Source: Nocardia arthritidis NBRC 100137 (GTDB lineage: Bacteria > Actinomycetota > Actinomycetes > Mycobacteriales > Mycobacteriaceae). Taken from it: DNA of 64,000 nt. Positions 9,548 to 22,668 of the stretch are shown piece by piece. The stretch is from the NCBI RefSeq assembly GCF_001612765.1, contig NZ_BDBB01000006.1:183486-247485 (forward strand). Reading direction: 5' to 3'. A model generated the notes under the pieces. That model was not told the DNA's origin, did not search any database, and saw nothing but the letters and a program-made list of their open reading frames with translations. Position numbers and translations under genes: made by a program. Positions within the stretch are counted from its first letter, which is position 1, and each line of letters starts with the position of its first letter.

Positions 9548-10435
9548 ATGGACCCGCATTTGCGCGACCTGCGGTATTTCGTCGCCGTCGCTGAGGAACT
9601 GCACTTCACCAACGCCGCTCAGCGGCTGCACATCGCACAACCCACCCTGTCGCGTCAGATCCGCCAGCTGGAACGTCAGCTCGACGTGGTCCTGTTCGAC
9701 CGCAACCAGCGCAGTGTCGCGCTGACCGTCGCGGGCAAGGAGTTGCTCGAAGGCGCCCGCAAGATCCTGGAGCTGTGGGAGGTCACCAACGCCTCGCTGC
9801 AGGAGGCGGGCGAGGTGCTGCGCGTAGGCATCCAATCCGCGCTGGGTCGCGGTCTGCTCAGCGATCTGGAGAGCGCGAGCGGGCATCGCCTCGCACTGCA
9901 CGCCGCTTCATGGACCGATCCCTCCAGCGGGCTCGCGGGACGCCAAGCCGACCTCGCGCTGGTCTGGCTCCCGCTGCCGGACCAGAGCCGCTATCGATGG
10001 CAGGTGCTGCGCACCGAACCGCGGTGGGTGCTGCTTCCGGAGAACCACCCGCTGGCCGTCTCGGAGACCATCGAATTCGCCGATCTGCTCGACGAACCGT
10101 TCGTCGCGCTGCCCACCGAAGCCGGTGCGGTGCGCGATTTCTGGCTCGGCAACGACGGACGCGCGGGTCGTCCGCCGAAGATCGGCGCCGAGGCCGCGAC
10201 CGCCGAGGACAAGCTGGAAGCCGTGAGTCTCGGCCTCGGCGTGTGCCTGCTCGCCGAGAACAACGTGCCGATGTACCGCTGGCCGGGGCTCACCGCGCGT
10301 CCCGTGTCGGGGCTCGCCCCGTGTGAGCTGGCCGTGGCATGGCGGGCCGACGACAACCGGCCGACCATCCTCGAGTTCGCGGGCCGGGCCGTCGAGGGCG
10401 GATTCGCCGCGCAGCAGTCGCCGGTCAGCGTCTGA
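9548..10435 (+). CDS. LysR family transcriptional regulator
   Basis: Regulator of 295 aa. The N-terminal winged helix covers residues 1-60 (LRYFVAVAEELHFTNAA, then LHIAQPTLSRQIRQLE). An effector-binding domain follows, with the typical hinge and the ENHPLA motif at about 163-168. The ATG at 9548 has an AAGGGG box 4-5 nt upstream. No divergent partner gene lies upstream within 400 nt, so the usual LysR target cannot be named. It converges on the amidase-like gene with an 11-nt overlap of the 3' ends. Confidence 0.92.
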   Translation: MDPHLRDLRYFVAVAEELHFTNAAQRLHIAQPTLSRQIRQLERQLDVVLFDRNQRSVALTVAGKELLEGARKILELWEVTNASLQEAGEVLRVGIQSALGRGLLSDLESASGHRLALHAASWTDPSSGLAGRQADLALVWLPLPDQSRYRWQVLRTEPRWVLLPENHPLAVSETIEFADLLDEPFVALPTEAGAVRDFWLGNDGRAGRPPKIGAEAATAEDKLEAVSLGLGVCLLAENNVPMYRWPGLTARPVSGLAPCELAVAWRADDNRPTILEFAGRAVEGGFAAQQSPVSV

Positions 10436-11918
10436 ACCGGCCCCGCGTCGTTTCGGGCGCCGTGCGCTGCCACGGGTAGTTGGCCTCCATTTGCGCGGCC
10501 AGCCGCAGCAGGGTGGATTCGCTGCCTGGTGGCCCCGCGAGCTGGGCCGCCACCGGCGTGCCCGACCGGGGATGCTCACCCATGGGGACGGATGCGGCCG
10601 GCCAGCCGACCAGATTCCACAGCGGAGTGAAGGGGGCGAACCGCGCGCCTGCGAGCAGCGTGGCAGGCCGATTGCGGAAGTGCCAGGCCCGCACCGGGGG
10701 CGGCGGGGCGGCGAGCGTGGGAGTGATCACCACGTCGTAATGCTCGAAGAACTCCAGTAGTCGCGCCTCGACCCGGTCGATCTGGGCGGGCCGCGCGAGC
10801 CGTAACCGATGCACCGTCCGGCCCAGGGCCAGTCGATGCCGGGCTCTCCGGGATAGCTGGTCGAGCTCGGGCAGCGCGGGAGCATCGCGCGCACCGAGGG
10901 CCAGCCAGCGTAGGGATGCCGCGAACAGCGCGTTTCCGTACGGTAGGGCGGTCGGTTCGACGAGGTGGCCGGCCGCCGCGGCCAGCGAGGCCGCTCTGCG
11001 GGCCGCGGCCGTCCAGTGCCGGTCGACGCGCGTCAGCCGAGAAGGTGGATCCACGGCCAGTCCGATCCGTAGTCGGGCGGGTGGATCCACCTCGGCTAGG
11101 TCCGGCCGCGCCGCCAGCACCGAAAGTGCCAGCGCGGCGTCGTCCACGCTCGTCGCGAGGACACCGCTTTCGACCAGTCCGGACCAGGCGCCCGCAGCGG
11201 GGACGGTGTACTGCCCGGGCTTGATCCCGAAGACGCCGCAGCACGCGGCGGCGACCCGTACCGCGCCCAGGCCGTCGCAGCCGTGCGCCACCGGGACGAG
11301 CCCGGCCGCGACGGCGGCGCCGGCCGCGCTTCCCGCGTTGCGTGCGGGATTCCACGGATTGCGGATGACCGGTTCCGTGCCCGCGCTCGTCACCCACCGG
11401 CTCAGCTCGGGCGCCGTCACGAGGCCCATGACCACCGCGCCCGCGGCACGCAACCTGGCCACCACCGGATGATCCGCGGCGGCTGCCGGCCCCCACGGCA
11501 CCGGCTCGCCCGCGATCGGGACGCCGTGTTCGACCGCGACCGGGACACCTGCCAGCGGTAGTACGTCGAGATCGTCGCGCTCCATCAGGCCGACCGACTC
11601 GGCCATCGCCTGTTCGGCGCGGACAACGCTGAACGCGGTGCGTTCGCGGTCCGCCGCCGAGATCCGCGTCCCAGCATCCGCGGCCACCTGGCCAGGGTGC
11701 AGCAGGCCGTCTCGCACGCACGCCGCGATCGTCGCGGCGGGACCGCGTTCGAGACCGGCCTCGGCTTCCCGAGCGCTCTGCGGCCGCGCGCCTGCAGCGG
11801 CCCCGATCGGTCGGATAAGGACCGATTCGCTGGTCTTCGCATTCGGAATGGTTGTTCGCGGCGCGGCGCGTCCCGCCGATATCGAGCCGTCCGCCACGAT
11901 TGCGGCCTCGTCAGACAT
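10425..11918 (-). CDS. Amidase-signature fold protein lacking catalytic residues
   Basis: Protein of 497 aa with the amidase-signature fold. RNPWNPARN, then AAVAAGLVPVA and CCGVFGIKP, align closely with true amidases. All catalytic positions are altered. The Lys of the VKDN motif is Glu130 (VPVAVEHG). The GGSSGGS loop is shortened to AGSAAG (195-200). The nucleophile Ser of DGGGSIR is Ala219 (DGLGAVR). It is therefore most likely a pseudoenzyme with a binding or structural role. The frame is intact with strong GC3, so it does not look like a decaying gene. The start ATG at 11916-11918 follows a GGGGGATG box. It is divergent from the kinase operon (178 nt to that gene's chosen start), which suggests a functional link. 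Confidence 0.85.
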   Translation of the reverse strand: MSDEAAIVADGSISAGRAAPRTTIPNAKTSESVLIRPIGAAAGARPQSAREAEAGLERGPAATIAACVRDGLLHPGQVAADAGTRISAADRERTAFSVVRAEQAMAESVGLMERDDLDVLPLAGVPVAVEHGVPIAGEPVPWGPAAAADHPVVARLRAAGAVVMGLVTAPELSRWVTSAGTEPVIRNPWNPARNAGSAAGAAVAAGLVPVAHGCDGLGAVRVAAACCGVFGIKPGQYTVPAAGAWSGLVESGVLATSVDDAALALSVLAARPDLAEVDPPARLRIGLAVDPPSRLTRVDRHWTAAARRAASLAAAAGHLVEPTALPYGNALFAASLRWLALGARDAPALPELDQLSRRARHRLALGRTVHRLRLARPAQIDRVEARLLEFFEHYDVVITPTLAAPPPPVRAWHFRNRPATLLAGARFAPFTPLWNLVGWPAASVPMGEHPRSGTPVAAQLAGPPGSESTLLRLAAQMEANYPWQRTAPETTRGRFRR

Positions 11919-12095
11919 GTGCTGGTCATCCCCCGTCGCGTCGTTGTCGAAATCGGGTGATCCACTGTCGTGCCGCAAGTTATCATTTCGAATACGGCAC
12001 GGGGGATGATGGTGTGGGGTGTGGCGGAAATTTCCGGCCATCCGACAACGACCGATGCGGATTCCGCGGCGTCCGCCGAGCCACAAGGTCCGAGC

Positions 12096-14641
12096 ATGAG
12101 TGCGAACTCTGGAAGAAGTTCCGATCCCGACACAGGGATTTCCACCCGTCCGAGGGGTGGCGAGTTGTCGCATGCCGAATCCGACGCGGTAGCGGCGTTC
12201 TCGGCGGCATGGAAATCGACCCGGCGCCCGCCGACGATCGCCGATTACCTACCCGACGCCACCACGTTGCGCCGCGAGGCATTGCTCGAGCTGATCCGCG
12301 TCGACTTGCGCCATCGCTGGTTGCGTCGCCCGGGGGCGGCCGCGAGCACCGTGCCGGAACCGGCCGCGCGGCTGCGTTTGGCCGATTACTGCGCCGAATT
12401 TCCCGAACTCGCGTCCGATGATATTCCGGCCGGTCTGGTGTACGAGGAGTTCGTCATCCGCCGCCAGAGCGGCGAGCGCGTGGATCCGCGCGAATGCCTG
12501 CGCGAATATCCACGGCAGGCGGAGCAACTGAGCGAGTTGTTGAACGCCGACGACATCGATCAGAGCACCCGCCGCGCGACTTCGGAGGAATCTTCCCGGA
12601 CCGTGCTGGCGTATACCGGGTCGGTACTCGCCGATACCGTATTGAACCGAACCGCGGAGTCTGCTCGTGATTCCGAGGTGACCAGAACAACCGCCGCCGA
12701 TCTGACAGGCACGGCCACCGCCGCGCCCACGACGATCGGGACCGGGCCGGGCCGCGCCGACCCGCTCGACCGCATCGAGGTCGGCCAGCGCATCGACGAC
12801 TTCGATCTGCTGACCGGCCTGGGCAGCGGCGCGTTCGCCCGGGTCTTCCTGGCCCGGCAGCGCTCGCTGCAACGGCTGGTCGCGGTCAAGATCTCCTTGG
12901 ACCACGGCACCGAGCCGCAGACGCTGGCCCAGCTCGACCACGACTACATCGTGCGGGTCTTCGACCAGCGGCTGCTCGACGACGCCGAGGCCGCCGCACG
13001 CCGACTGCGGCTGCTCTACATGCAGTTCCTCCCGGGTGGCACGCTGCTGGGCGTGTTGCGCTGGGTGCGCGCCACCCCGCCCGCCGAGCGCAGCGGGCGG
13101 CTCCTGCTGGACGCCGTGGACGCTGCCATGGAGGAGAAGGGCGAGATCCGGCCGACCGATTCCAGTGTGCGCGCCGAGATCGCGAAGCTCAGCTGGCCGG
13201 AGACGGTGGCCTGGCTGGGTCGCAGGCTGGCCGAGGCGCTGGACTACGCCTCCTCGCACGGCGTGCTGCACCGCGACGTGAAACCGGCCAACGTCCTGCT
13301 CACCGCCGAGGGCGTGCCGAAGCTGGCCGACTTCAACATCAGCTTCAGCCGCAACGTGGAGGGCACCAGCCCGGTGGCCTACTTCGGCGGTTCACTGGCC
13401 TACATGTCGCCGGAACAGCTGGAGGCCTGCCACCCGAGCTTCGGCCGCAGCGCCGCCGACCTGGACACCCGTGCCGACATCTATTCGCTGGGCGTGGTGC
13501 TGTGGGAGTTGCTCACCGGCGCGAAGCCGTTCGACGACCGGACGGCGGGCGCGGGCAACCAAGGCGACGACACCGCACTGGAGGCCATGCTGGAGCGGCG
13601 TAGCGCCGGCGTGAACGAGGCCGCGCTGGAGCGGGTCCCGGCCGACTGCCCGGCCGCCTTGTGCCGCGTACTGCGTACCTGTCTGGCGCCGGACCGGGAC
13701 GACCGCTGGTCCAGCGGCACCATCCTGGCCAGGCAGCTGGAGATGTGCCAGGACGCGCGCGCCCGCGAGCTGGTCGACCCAGCGCCGAACAGCTGGCGGC
13801 GGCGGCTGCGCCCGCACATCGTCCCGGTGGCGCTGGCGGCGATGGCGCTGCCGAACGTGCTCGCCTCGCTGTACAACATCCAGCACAATCAACACCTGAT
13901 CATCAGCCGGATGACCGAGGAAGCCCAGCAGAGCTTCCTCATCATCACCGGCGCGGTGAACGCCATCTTCTTCCCGACCGGCATCGCGCTCGTGCTGTAC
14001 ATGGCGAGATACGTGCTGACGGTGCCGCGCGGCCTGCGCAAAGGGCGACGATACGACCCGGAGACCCTGCGGCGCGCCAGACGCGACGCGCTGCTGATGG
14101 GCGACCGGGCCGTGGCTGTGGCCTTCTCGCTGTGGGTGCTGGCCGGACCGATCTTCCTGATCGCGCTGCAGGTGTCGACCGGAGGGATACCGACGCGCTC
14201 TGTGGTGCACTTCTTCTCGTCACTGGTGGTGTGCGGTGCGATGGCGGTCGCGTATCCGTTCTTCCTGCTGACCTTCTACATGGTGCGGTGTGTCTACCCG
14301 CTGTTCCTCCGGCACGGGGACATCAGCCCCGAGGACGCGGTGTGGCTGCGCGGCCTGGACCGGCGCTGCAACGGCTACCTCGCGGTGGCCGCCTCGGTGC
14401 CGCTGCTCGCGGTCGCCGGGGTGACCTTCCTGCCCCCCTCCGACATCCCGTCGGTCATCTTCGCGGTCCGGCTGCTGTGCGTGGGCGGCATAATCGCGTT
14501 CGTGGGGACCTACCTGATCTTCCGTGCGCTGGAAGCGGATCTGCGAGCGCTGGAGCGGGTGGTCGATCCCGAATCCGTCGAAACGGGGGCCGCCGAGGGC
14601 AGGACCGCCCGAGCGAACACGACCGCCGCGGAGACCACCAC

Positions 14642-14645
<4 letters not shown>
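12096..14645 (+). CDS. Membrane serine/threonine protein kinase, planctomycete-type architecture
   Basis: Protein of 849 aa from this start. An N-terminal helical domain (residues about 30-150: ELIRVDLRHRW, LADYCAEFPEL, YEEFVIRRQSGERVDP, REYPRQAEQL) resembles the leader domain common in planctomycete kinases. The kinase domain (about 233-560) has glycine loop GLGSGAFARV, Lys265 in VAVK, a likely helix-C Glu in TEPQTLAQL, HRDVKPAN (392-399), DFN in place of DFG (412-414), as in planctomycete relatives, and MSPEQ. Six predicted membrane helices follow (about 574-809). It is probably active and membrane-anchored. The start is uncertain. ATG 12096 has a weak AAGG box, and ATGs at 12006/12009 behind GGGGG are alternatives. 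It overlaps the next gene by 4 nt. Confidence 0.88.
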
Positions 14646-17430
<2,785 letters not shown>

Positions 17431-17434
<4 letters not shown>

Positions 17435-18147
17435 CCACACCGCGCCCGCTGGGGCGGCTGGTGAGCCTGTCGCACGTCCACGATCCGGTCACCACCCCGC
17501 TGTACCCGGGCGATCCGGAATTCCGCGCCGACGCCGTGGCCACGATCGCGAACGACGGCTACCACCTGCGCTATATCCAGCAGGGCGAACACACCGGAAC
17601 CCATTGGGGCGCACCGATTCATTTCCGTGCCGACGGGCTGGCCGCGCACGAACTGGAGCTGGACGATCTGCTGTTGCCCGCGGTGCGGATCGATGTCCGG
17701 CAACGCTGCGTGAACGATCGCGACTACGCCATCACGGTCGACGATCTGACGCGGTGGGAGGCCGAACACGGCCGGATTCCCGACGGCGCGGCTGTGATCG
17801 CCTGGACCGGCTGGGACGCCAAGTGGGGTACGCCGGAATTCGTCGGCACGGGTGTATCCGCCGGTCGGCAACCAGGTTTCGCGGTGAAGACGGTGGAATG
17901 GCTGCTGCGCTGCGGCAGGCTCGGCCGCCGAGGCGCGCTCGGCATCGACACGTTCGGCCCCGACGTGGGCGCCGACGAGACGTACGCGGTGTCCAAGCTG
18001 CTCTACGGCGAGCACCGGATCAGCCTGGAATGCCTGGCGAACCTGGCCGCGCTGCCCGCGACCGGGGCGTGGGTGCTGGTGGGCGGACCGCTTTACCGCG
18101 GCGGCTCCGGTTCCCCGGCAACGATTTTCGGCATCCTGCCCGGCTGA
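17431..18147 (+). CDS. Cyclase-family metal-dependent hydrolase (kynurenine formamidase-like)
   Basis: Soluble protein of 238 aa of the cyclase/KynB fold. Members hydrolyse amide or ring bonds using a metal bound by an HxGTHxDxPxHF motif. Here the motif reads HTGTHWGAPIHF (about residues 55-66), with Gly in place of Asp. The two flanking His residues and the later His-containing strand remain. The Gly may be a subfamily feature, because the rest of the core (AWTGWDAKWGTPEF, GIDTFGPD) is well kept. ATG overlaps the stop of the pseudokinase gene (ATGA), so all three genes form one translationally coupled operon. The substrate is unknown. It ends 3 nt before the convergent hpt stop. Confidence 0.85.
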
Positions 18148-18150
18148 TTC

Positions 18151-18705
18151 TCAGCCGCCGTAGACCTTCGGGTCCAGGGTGCCGATGTAGGGCAGGTCGC
18201 GGTAGCGCTCCGCGTAGTCGAGGCCGTAGCCCACGACGAATTCGTTCGGGATGTCGAAGCCGACGTGCGCGACCTCCACGGGCGTGCGTAGCGCGTCGGG
18301 CTTGCGTAGCAGGGTGACCACCTCGAGCGACGCCGGATTGCGGGTGGACAGGTTGCGCTTGAGCCAGGACAGCGTGAGCCCGGAGTCGATGATGTCCTCG
18401 ACGATCAGAACGTTGCGGCCCGCGATGTCCTTATCCAGGTCCTTCATGATGCGCACCACGCCGGAGGACGAGGTCGACGACCCGTAGGACGAGACGGCCA
18501 TGAACTCCATCTGGGTCGGGATCGACAGGGCCTTGGCCAGGTCGGTCATGAAGAAGATGGCGCCCTTGAGCACGCCCACCAGCAGCAGATCCCCCTCGGG
18601 AGCATCCGGCGGATACCGCTTGGCGATGAGTTCGGCCAGCTCCTGGGTTTTGGCGGCGATCTGTTCCTCGGTGATCAGCACCGACGCGATGTCGTCCCCG
18701 TACAC
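18151..18705 (-). CDS. hpt: Hypoxanthine phosphoribosyltransferase
   Basis: Purine salvage enzyme of 184 aa converting hypoxanthine or guanine with PRPP to IMP or GMP. The PRPP-binding motif [13 protein letters not shown] (about residues 100-112), the flexible-loop SSYGSST (about 73-79) and the C-terminal [18 protein letters not shown] are complete. The GTG start at 18703-18705 has a GGAAGGGA box about 9 nt upstream. It begins 1 nt after the tilS stop, the standard tilS-hpt arrangement. Confidence 0.96.
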   Translation of the reverse strand: MYGDDIASVLITEEQIAAKTQELAELIAKRYPPDAPEGDLLLVGVLKGAIFFMTDLAKALSIPTQMEFMAVSSYGSSTSSSGVVRIMKDLDKDIAGRNVLIVEDIIDSGLTLSWLKRNLSTRNPASLEVVTLLRKPDALRTPVEVAHVGFDIPNEFVVGYGLDYAERYRDLPYIGTLDPKVYGG

Positions 18706-18706
18706 G

Positions 18707-19837
18707 TCAGCCGGATTCCCTTCCGTGGTGGTGAGCCCGTTGGGCCGGTTGGGTTTGGTTCATCGGTCCGATGCCATCCTCGCCCAGCCGCAGTGTCAGC
18801 CTGCCATGTTCGCGCCCGGCGACCAACCTGCGATCCGGACGTCCTCCGCCGACCGCCACGCCGCCCTGCCCGCGCCAAGCCGTAACCAGTTCGTCGACTG
18901 CCTGTAAATGCTTGGTGGTCAGGGCTTTCGCTCCGTTGTCGAGCAGCCATGCCCGAATTGCCCGTTTACGGAGGGCCGCGGGCGCAGTGGCGAGGGTCTC
19001 GATCACCAGCGCCCGCCCATCACTCGCGGTGTGCCGCAGCTCGGCGGCGAGCGCATCCAGGACGGCGCCGTCCTCCCGCAACTGCTCGGCCGTGCGCGCC
19101 AGCGCCGGGGCCACCCCGCCGCCGAGAATCCGCTCCAGCAGCGGCAACGCCTCGGTGCGCAGCCGGACCCTGGTGAACTCCGGCGCCGCGTTGTGCGGAT
19201 CGTCGTGCGGCGTCACGCCCAGGTCGGCGCACATCTGCCGGGTGGTTTCCCGGCGCACGCCGAGCAACGGCCGCCCCCACGGCTCGGCGCAGGCGGCCAT
19301 TCCTTGGATCGAGCGGCCACCAGAGCCTCGCGCGAGCCCGAGCAGCACCGTTTCGGCTTGGTCGTCGAGGGTGTGCCCGAGCAGCACCGGCAGGTCCGCG
19401 CGCGCCGAGTCCAGCGCGGCATAGCGGGCGCGGCGCGCGGCGGCTTCCACACCGCCCTCGGTGCCGACCTCGACCGTGAGCACGCGGGCGGACCGGCAGC
19501 CCATGGCCAGGGCTTGTGCCGCCGCCGCGGCGGCGACGGCCCCGGAACCGGGTTGCAAGCGATGATCGACCACCAGAGCGTCGACCGCGTTCGTCTCGAC
19601 CACCGCCGCCGCGGTGAGTGCCAGCGAATCCGCGCCACCGGACAAGGCGACCGCGACTGCCTGTTCTTCGGTCTCGCGGGGCCCGTAGCCGCTCAGCCAG
19701 TCGCGGACCGCCCTGCGGACGGCGAGCACGGACGCGGTCTCGGGCAGCCGCCGTGCGGTGGCCGCAGCGGGCGCGGGACCGGATGACCCGGTCTCCGCCC
19801 CGAAGCGCCCGGGTGTCGTTCCTGGCGCACGCCCCAT
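18707..19837 (-). CDS. tilS: tRNA(Ile)-lysidine synthetase
   Basis: Essential N-type ATP pyrophosphatase of 376 aa that converts C34 of tRNA-Ile(CAU) to lysidine so that it reads AUA. PP-loop SGGADS at 66-71 and [20 protein letters not shown] (about 145-165) are diagnostic. The actinobacterial form is short and lacks the extra C-terminal domain of E. coli TilS, as here. The N-terminal 30 residues are Pro/Ala/Thr-rich and may not all be translated. It is cotranscribed with hpt. Confidence 0.95.
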   Translation of the reverse strand: MGRAPGTTPGRFGAETGSSGPAPAAATARRLPETASVLAVRRAVRDWLSGYGPRETEEQAVAVALSGGADSLALTAAAVVETNAVDALVVDHRLQPGSGAVAAAAAAQALAMGCRSARVLTVEVGTEGGVEAAARRARYAALDSARADLPVLLGHTLDDQAETVLLGLARGSGGRSIQGMAACAEPWGRPLLGVRRETTRQMCADLGVTPHDDPHNAAPEFTRVRLRTEALPLLERILGGGVAPALARTAEQLREDGAVLDALAAELRHTASDGRALVIETLATAPAALRKRAIRAWLLDNGAKALTTKHLQAVDELVTAWRGQGGVAVGGGRPDRRLVAGREHGRLTLRLGEDGIGPMNQTQPAQRAHHHGRESG

Positions 19838-19885
19838 GGGCGCAGCTTACCGGCCGACCGGCGATCCATCGCAGGCCCTGCTCGC

Positions 19886-20998
19886 TCAGGCGAGCACGCG
19901 CTCGATCCAGCGCTGCGGATGCTCGATCTCGTCGGTGCGCGGCAGCGTGTCGGCATCGGTCCACACCGTGTTGAACCGCGTCATCCCGACGGTGCCGACC
20001 ACCTCGTCGACGAACTTCTTGCCGCGCACGTATTGGGCGACCTTCGCGTCCACGCCGAGCAGGGCGCGCAGGAGGCGTTGCACAGGGTTGGTCGGACGCC
20101 TGCGCCGCTGGTCGAACGCGGTGCGGATCTGCTCGACCGACGGGACCACCGCCGGGCCGACCGCGTCCATGACGTGGTCGGCGTGCCCTTCCAACAGGGT
20201 GCCGAGCATGAGCAGCCGGTCCAGCGCCGCGCGCTGCGGCGGTGCCTGGGTGGCACGCAGCAGGCCGACCACACCGCGCGTGGCCGGGTCGTCGGAGGCG
20301 GCCCCGCGACGACGGTCGCGCACCTCGTCGACCAGCCGGGACAGCATCTCGCTCACCGGCTCGTCGGCGACCTCGCCGAGAATCTCGACGTTGGCGCGCA
20401 TGTAGTCCCCGAGCCAGGGCGCGGAGGAGAACTGCACCCGGTGGGTCACCTCGTGCAGGCAGACCCAGAGCCGGAAGTCGCTCGGCGACACCCCGAGGGC
20501 CCGTTCGACGGCCACGATGTTCGGCGCGACCAGCAGCAAGGTGCCGTCCGATCCCGTGAACGGGTCGTATTGACCGAGAATCGCGGTGGACAGGAAAGCG
20601 AGCATCGCGCCCGCCTGCACACCGGCGGGTTTGCCCGCGAGGAGTTTGCGGTCCGGCCATGCCGCCGCACCGGTCCCGGTGAGCTGGGCCATCGAGTCGG
20701 CGGCCGCCGTGATCCACCCCGGCCGGTCCACGATCCTGGCCGCCGGGACCGGCCGGCCGTCCAGCAGCCCGCTGACCTCACGTACCGGCCCCTCCGCCCG
20801 CACGGAGGAATCGGCGAGTTCGGCGACCACCTGTTCGGCGGAGTAGCGCGACGTGCGCGGACCCGCCGGAACCAGAGCTGAGCCGGTTTTCGCGGCCAAT
20901 CGCCAATCGACCACGCCGGACAGACCCGAGCGGAGCTTTCGCCGCTCGACCGCACCGGCGGAGCCGAATTCAGCTGCCTCGGAACCTTGCTGGGTCAT
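19886..20998 (-). CDS. Zinc-dependent metalloprotease, DUF2342 / F420-associated family
   Basis: Protein of 370 aa. HEVTHRVQF holds the HExxH zinc motif (His182, Glu183, His186). A conserved second half has LLEGHADHVMDAVG at about 280-293, whose Glu and His are candidate third ligand and partner. The family occurs almost only in actinobacteria, always between tilS and dacB, and is labelled hydrolase or coenzyme F420 biosynthesis-associated protein. No activity is proven. ATG 20996-20998 is chosen because it lies 13 nt after the dacB stop. The alternative at 21025 would overlap dacB. Confidence 0.88.
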   Translation of the reverse strand: MTQQGSEAAEFGSAGAVERRKLRSGLSGVVDWRLAAKTGSALVPAGPRTSRYSAEQVVAELADSSVRAEGPVREVSGLLDGRPVPAARIVDRPGWITAAADSMAQLTGTGAAAWPDRKLLAGKPAGVQAGAMLAFLSTAILGQYDPFTGSDGTLLLVAPNIVAVERALGVSPSDFRLWVCLHEVTHRVQFSSAPWLGDYMRANVEILGEVADEPVSEMLSRLVDEVRDRRRGAASDDPATRGVVGLLRATQAPPQRAALDRLLMLGTLLEGHADHVMDAVGPAVVPSVEQIRTAFDQRRRRPTNPVQRLLRALLGVDAKVAQYVRGKKFVDEVVGTVGMTRFNTVWTDADTLPRTDEIEHPQRWIERVLA

Positions 20999-21011
20999 GA
21001 TCAACCACCCG

Positions 21012-22472
21012 TCAGGAGCATCCACAATTTCGCAGCGTGCCTGCGATCGCGTCCAACGCGGGCCTGCTCACCTCCGGCGGTCGATCGTTCGACATCAAAG
21101 CGAAGGTCAGCACCCGCCCATCGGCGTCCAGCACATACCCGACCAACGCGCTGGACACCGACAGAGTTCCGGTCTTGGCCCGCACCCAGCCCGCGCCCTG
21201 GCGGTCCCGTGCGACGTAACGGCTGGTCAGTGAGCCCGTGGCGCCCGCAACCGGCAGATCGTCGAGCATCGGCGCCAAGGTGGCCGCGACCCGGTCGTTC
21301 TCCGGCTTCGCCTTGGTACCGGCCGGTTGCACCGCCGTGGCGCCGGTGGGCTCGGCCGCGCTCGCCACGACTCGGTCGAGCAACCGCGCGGGAATCCGGT
21401 CGTCCACCGAAAGCCCACTGCTGTCGTGCATATCCAGGCCGGACAGATCGAAACCGGCCTTGCTCAGCGCCGCGCGCACCGCGGTGACCCCGCCGGTGAA
21501 CGACGCCTCGCCGCCGGTGGCCGTGGAGATCTCCCGCCCGATCGCTTCGGCAAGCACGTTGTCGGAGTAGACCATCATGTCGCGCAACCGGTCGCGCAGC
21601 GGCGCCGAGCGCACGGAGGCGATCTCGGCCGCACCGGCGGGAGCGGCGCCCGCCCGTACCTTGGCCGGGTCCAACCCCAGATCGGCGGCCAAGCGCCGCC
21701 CCGCGTCGAGAGCGGGCGTCGCGGTGCGCGGCGAGTACTCGACGAGCGGTTGCAAGCGGCCGCCGTCGATCATCACCGGCTCGATCGGGGCGATGGAGCC
21801 CTCGGGGATGTCCACCGGGTCCCAGCCCTGCGCCATGGTGGGGCCGGTGTAGGCGGAGGTGTCGACGACGATCGTGTCCACCGCGCGCCCGGCCGACTTG
21901 ATCTGGGAGACCAGATCGGACAGACGCGGCCCGTTCGGGTAGTACCCCTTGCCGTCCGGTTGCGCGGTGAGCGTCGGGTCGCCGCCGCCGACCAGCACCA
22001 GTTCGTTCGGCGCCGCACCCGCGACCACTTTGGTGATCACCCGGTGCTCGGCGGGCAGTGTGAGCAGGGCCGCCGCGCTGGTGAGGATCTTCGCGGTGGA
22101 CGACGGGATCATCGGCCGGTTCGCGTCGCCGCTCCACAGCACCATTCCGCTGTCGGCGTCGGTCACCTGGCCTGCGAACGCGCCGAGGTCCGGATTGGCG
22201 ATCACCGGGGCGAGCGCGGCGGCGATCCCCGCGGGGCTCGGCGCCGAATCGGTGGACCGGGCCGGACCGACCTGCGGAGACGGCTCGACCGGAGCGGGAG
22301 GAGCGGCGACGGTGAGGCCACCGTGCCGGAACTCGTCGGTCCACGGCCGCACCGCGAGCAGTGCCACGGCAGCGGCGACAATCAGGACGACCACCGTGCT
22401 CGAGATCCAGATCCACCTGTTGCGGCGCCGCCGGGCGGCCAGCCCACCGATGTTCTCGTTGCCACCAAACAC
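21012..22472 (-). CDS. dacB: D-alanyl-D-alanine carboxypeptidase/endopeptidase (PBP4 type)
   Basis: Class C low-molecular-weight penicillin-binding protein of 486 aa acting on periplasmic peptidoglycan stem peptides. After a short Arg-rich cytoplasmic segment, residues about 20-41 form an uncleaved signal anchor, then a Pro/Ala-rich linker. Active-site motifs are SSTAK (nucleophile Ser125, Lys128), YSDN and RAKTGT. The start is GTG 22470-22472 with an AGGAGAG box about 10 nt upstream, giving the size expected from mycobacterial DacB. Longer in-frame starts would add an unlikely leader overlapping the divergent ppa promoter. Confidence 0.93.
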   Translation of the reverse strand: MFGGNENIGGLAARRRRNRWIWISSTVVVLIVAAAVALLAVRPWTDEFRHGGLTVAAPPAPVEPSPQVGPARSTDSAPSPAGIAAALAPVIANPDLGAFAGQVTDADSGMVLWSGDANRPMIPSSTAKILTSAAALLTLPAEHRVITKVVAGAAPNELVLVGGGDPTLTAQPDGKGYYPNGPRLSDLVSQIKSAGRAVDTIVVDTSAYTGPTMAQGWDPVDIPEGSIAPIEPVMIDGGRLQPLVEYSPRTATPALDAGRRLAADLGLDPAKVRAGAAPAGAAEIASVRSAPLRDRLRDMMVYSDNVLAEAIGREISTATGGEASFTGGVTAVRAALSKAGFDLSGLDMHDSSGLSVDDRIPARLLDRVVASAAEPTGATAVQPAGTKAKPENDRVAATLAPMLDDLPVAGATGSLTSRYVARDRQGAGWVRAKTGTLSVSSALVGYVLDADGRVLTFALMSNDRPPEVSRPALDAIAGTLRNCGCS

Positions 22473-22668
22473 GTCGCCGCCGCTCTCCTGACCGATTCCC
22501 GCAGCAGCCGCCTGCCGCACCCATATCCCCGACGCCCACACTATCCTCGTTGCGCAACCGTTCCCCTGAACAACCTGGCGAGTCGGCGCACTCCGCAGCG
22601 GCCGAGTCGGCAGTCGCCGAAAAGCAGCCGAGTCGCCGAGCTCGGCACCGATGCACGAAGGAGATGGC

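Noticed and set aside
10425..12173. Longer amidase-like frame starting at 12173
   Set aside because: It would overlap the divergent kinase gene and adds 85 low-complexity residues. ATG 11918 is better placed.
12249..13271. Leftward frame opposite the first kinase
   Set aside because: Antisense to conserved kinase motifs and lacking any domain of its own.
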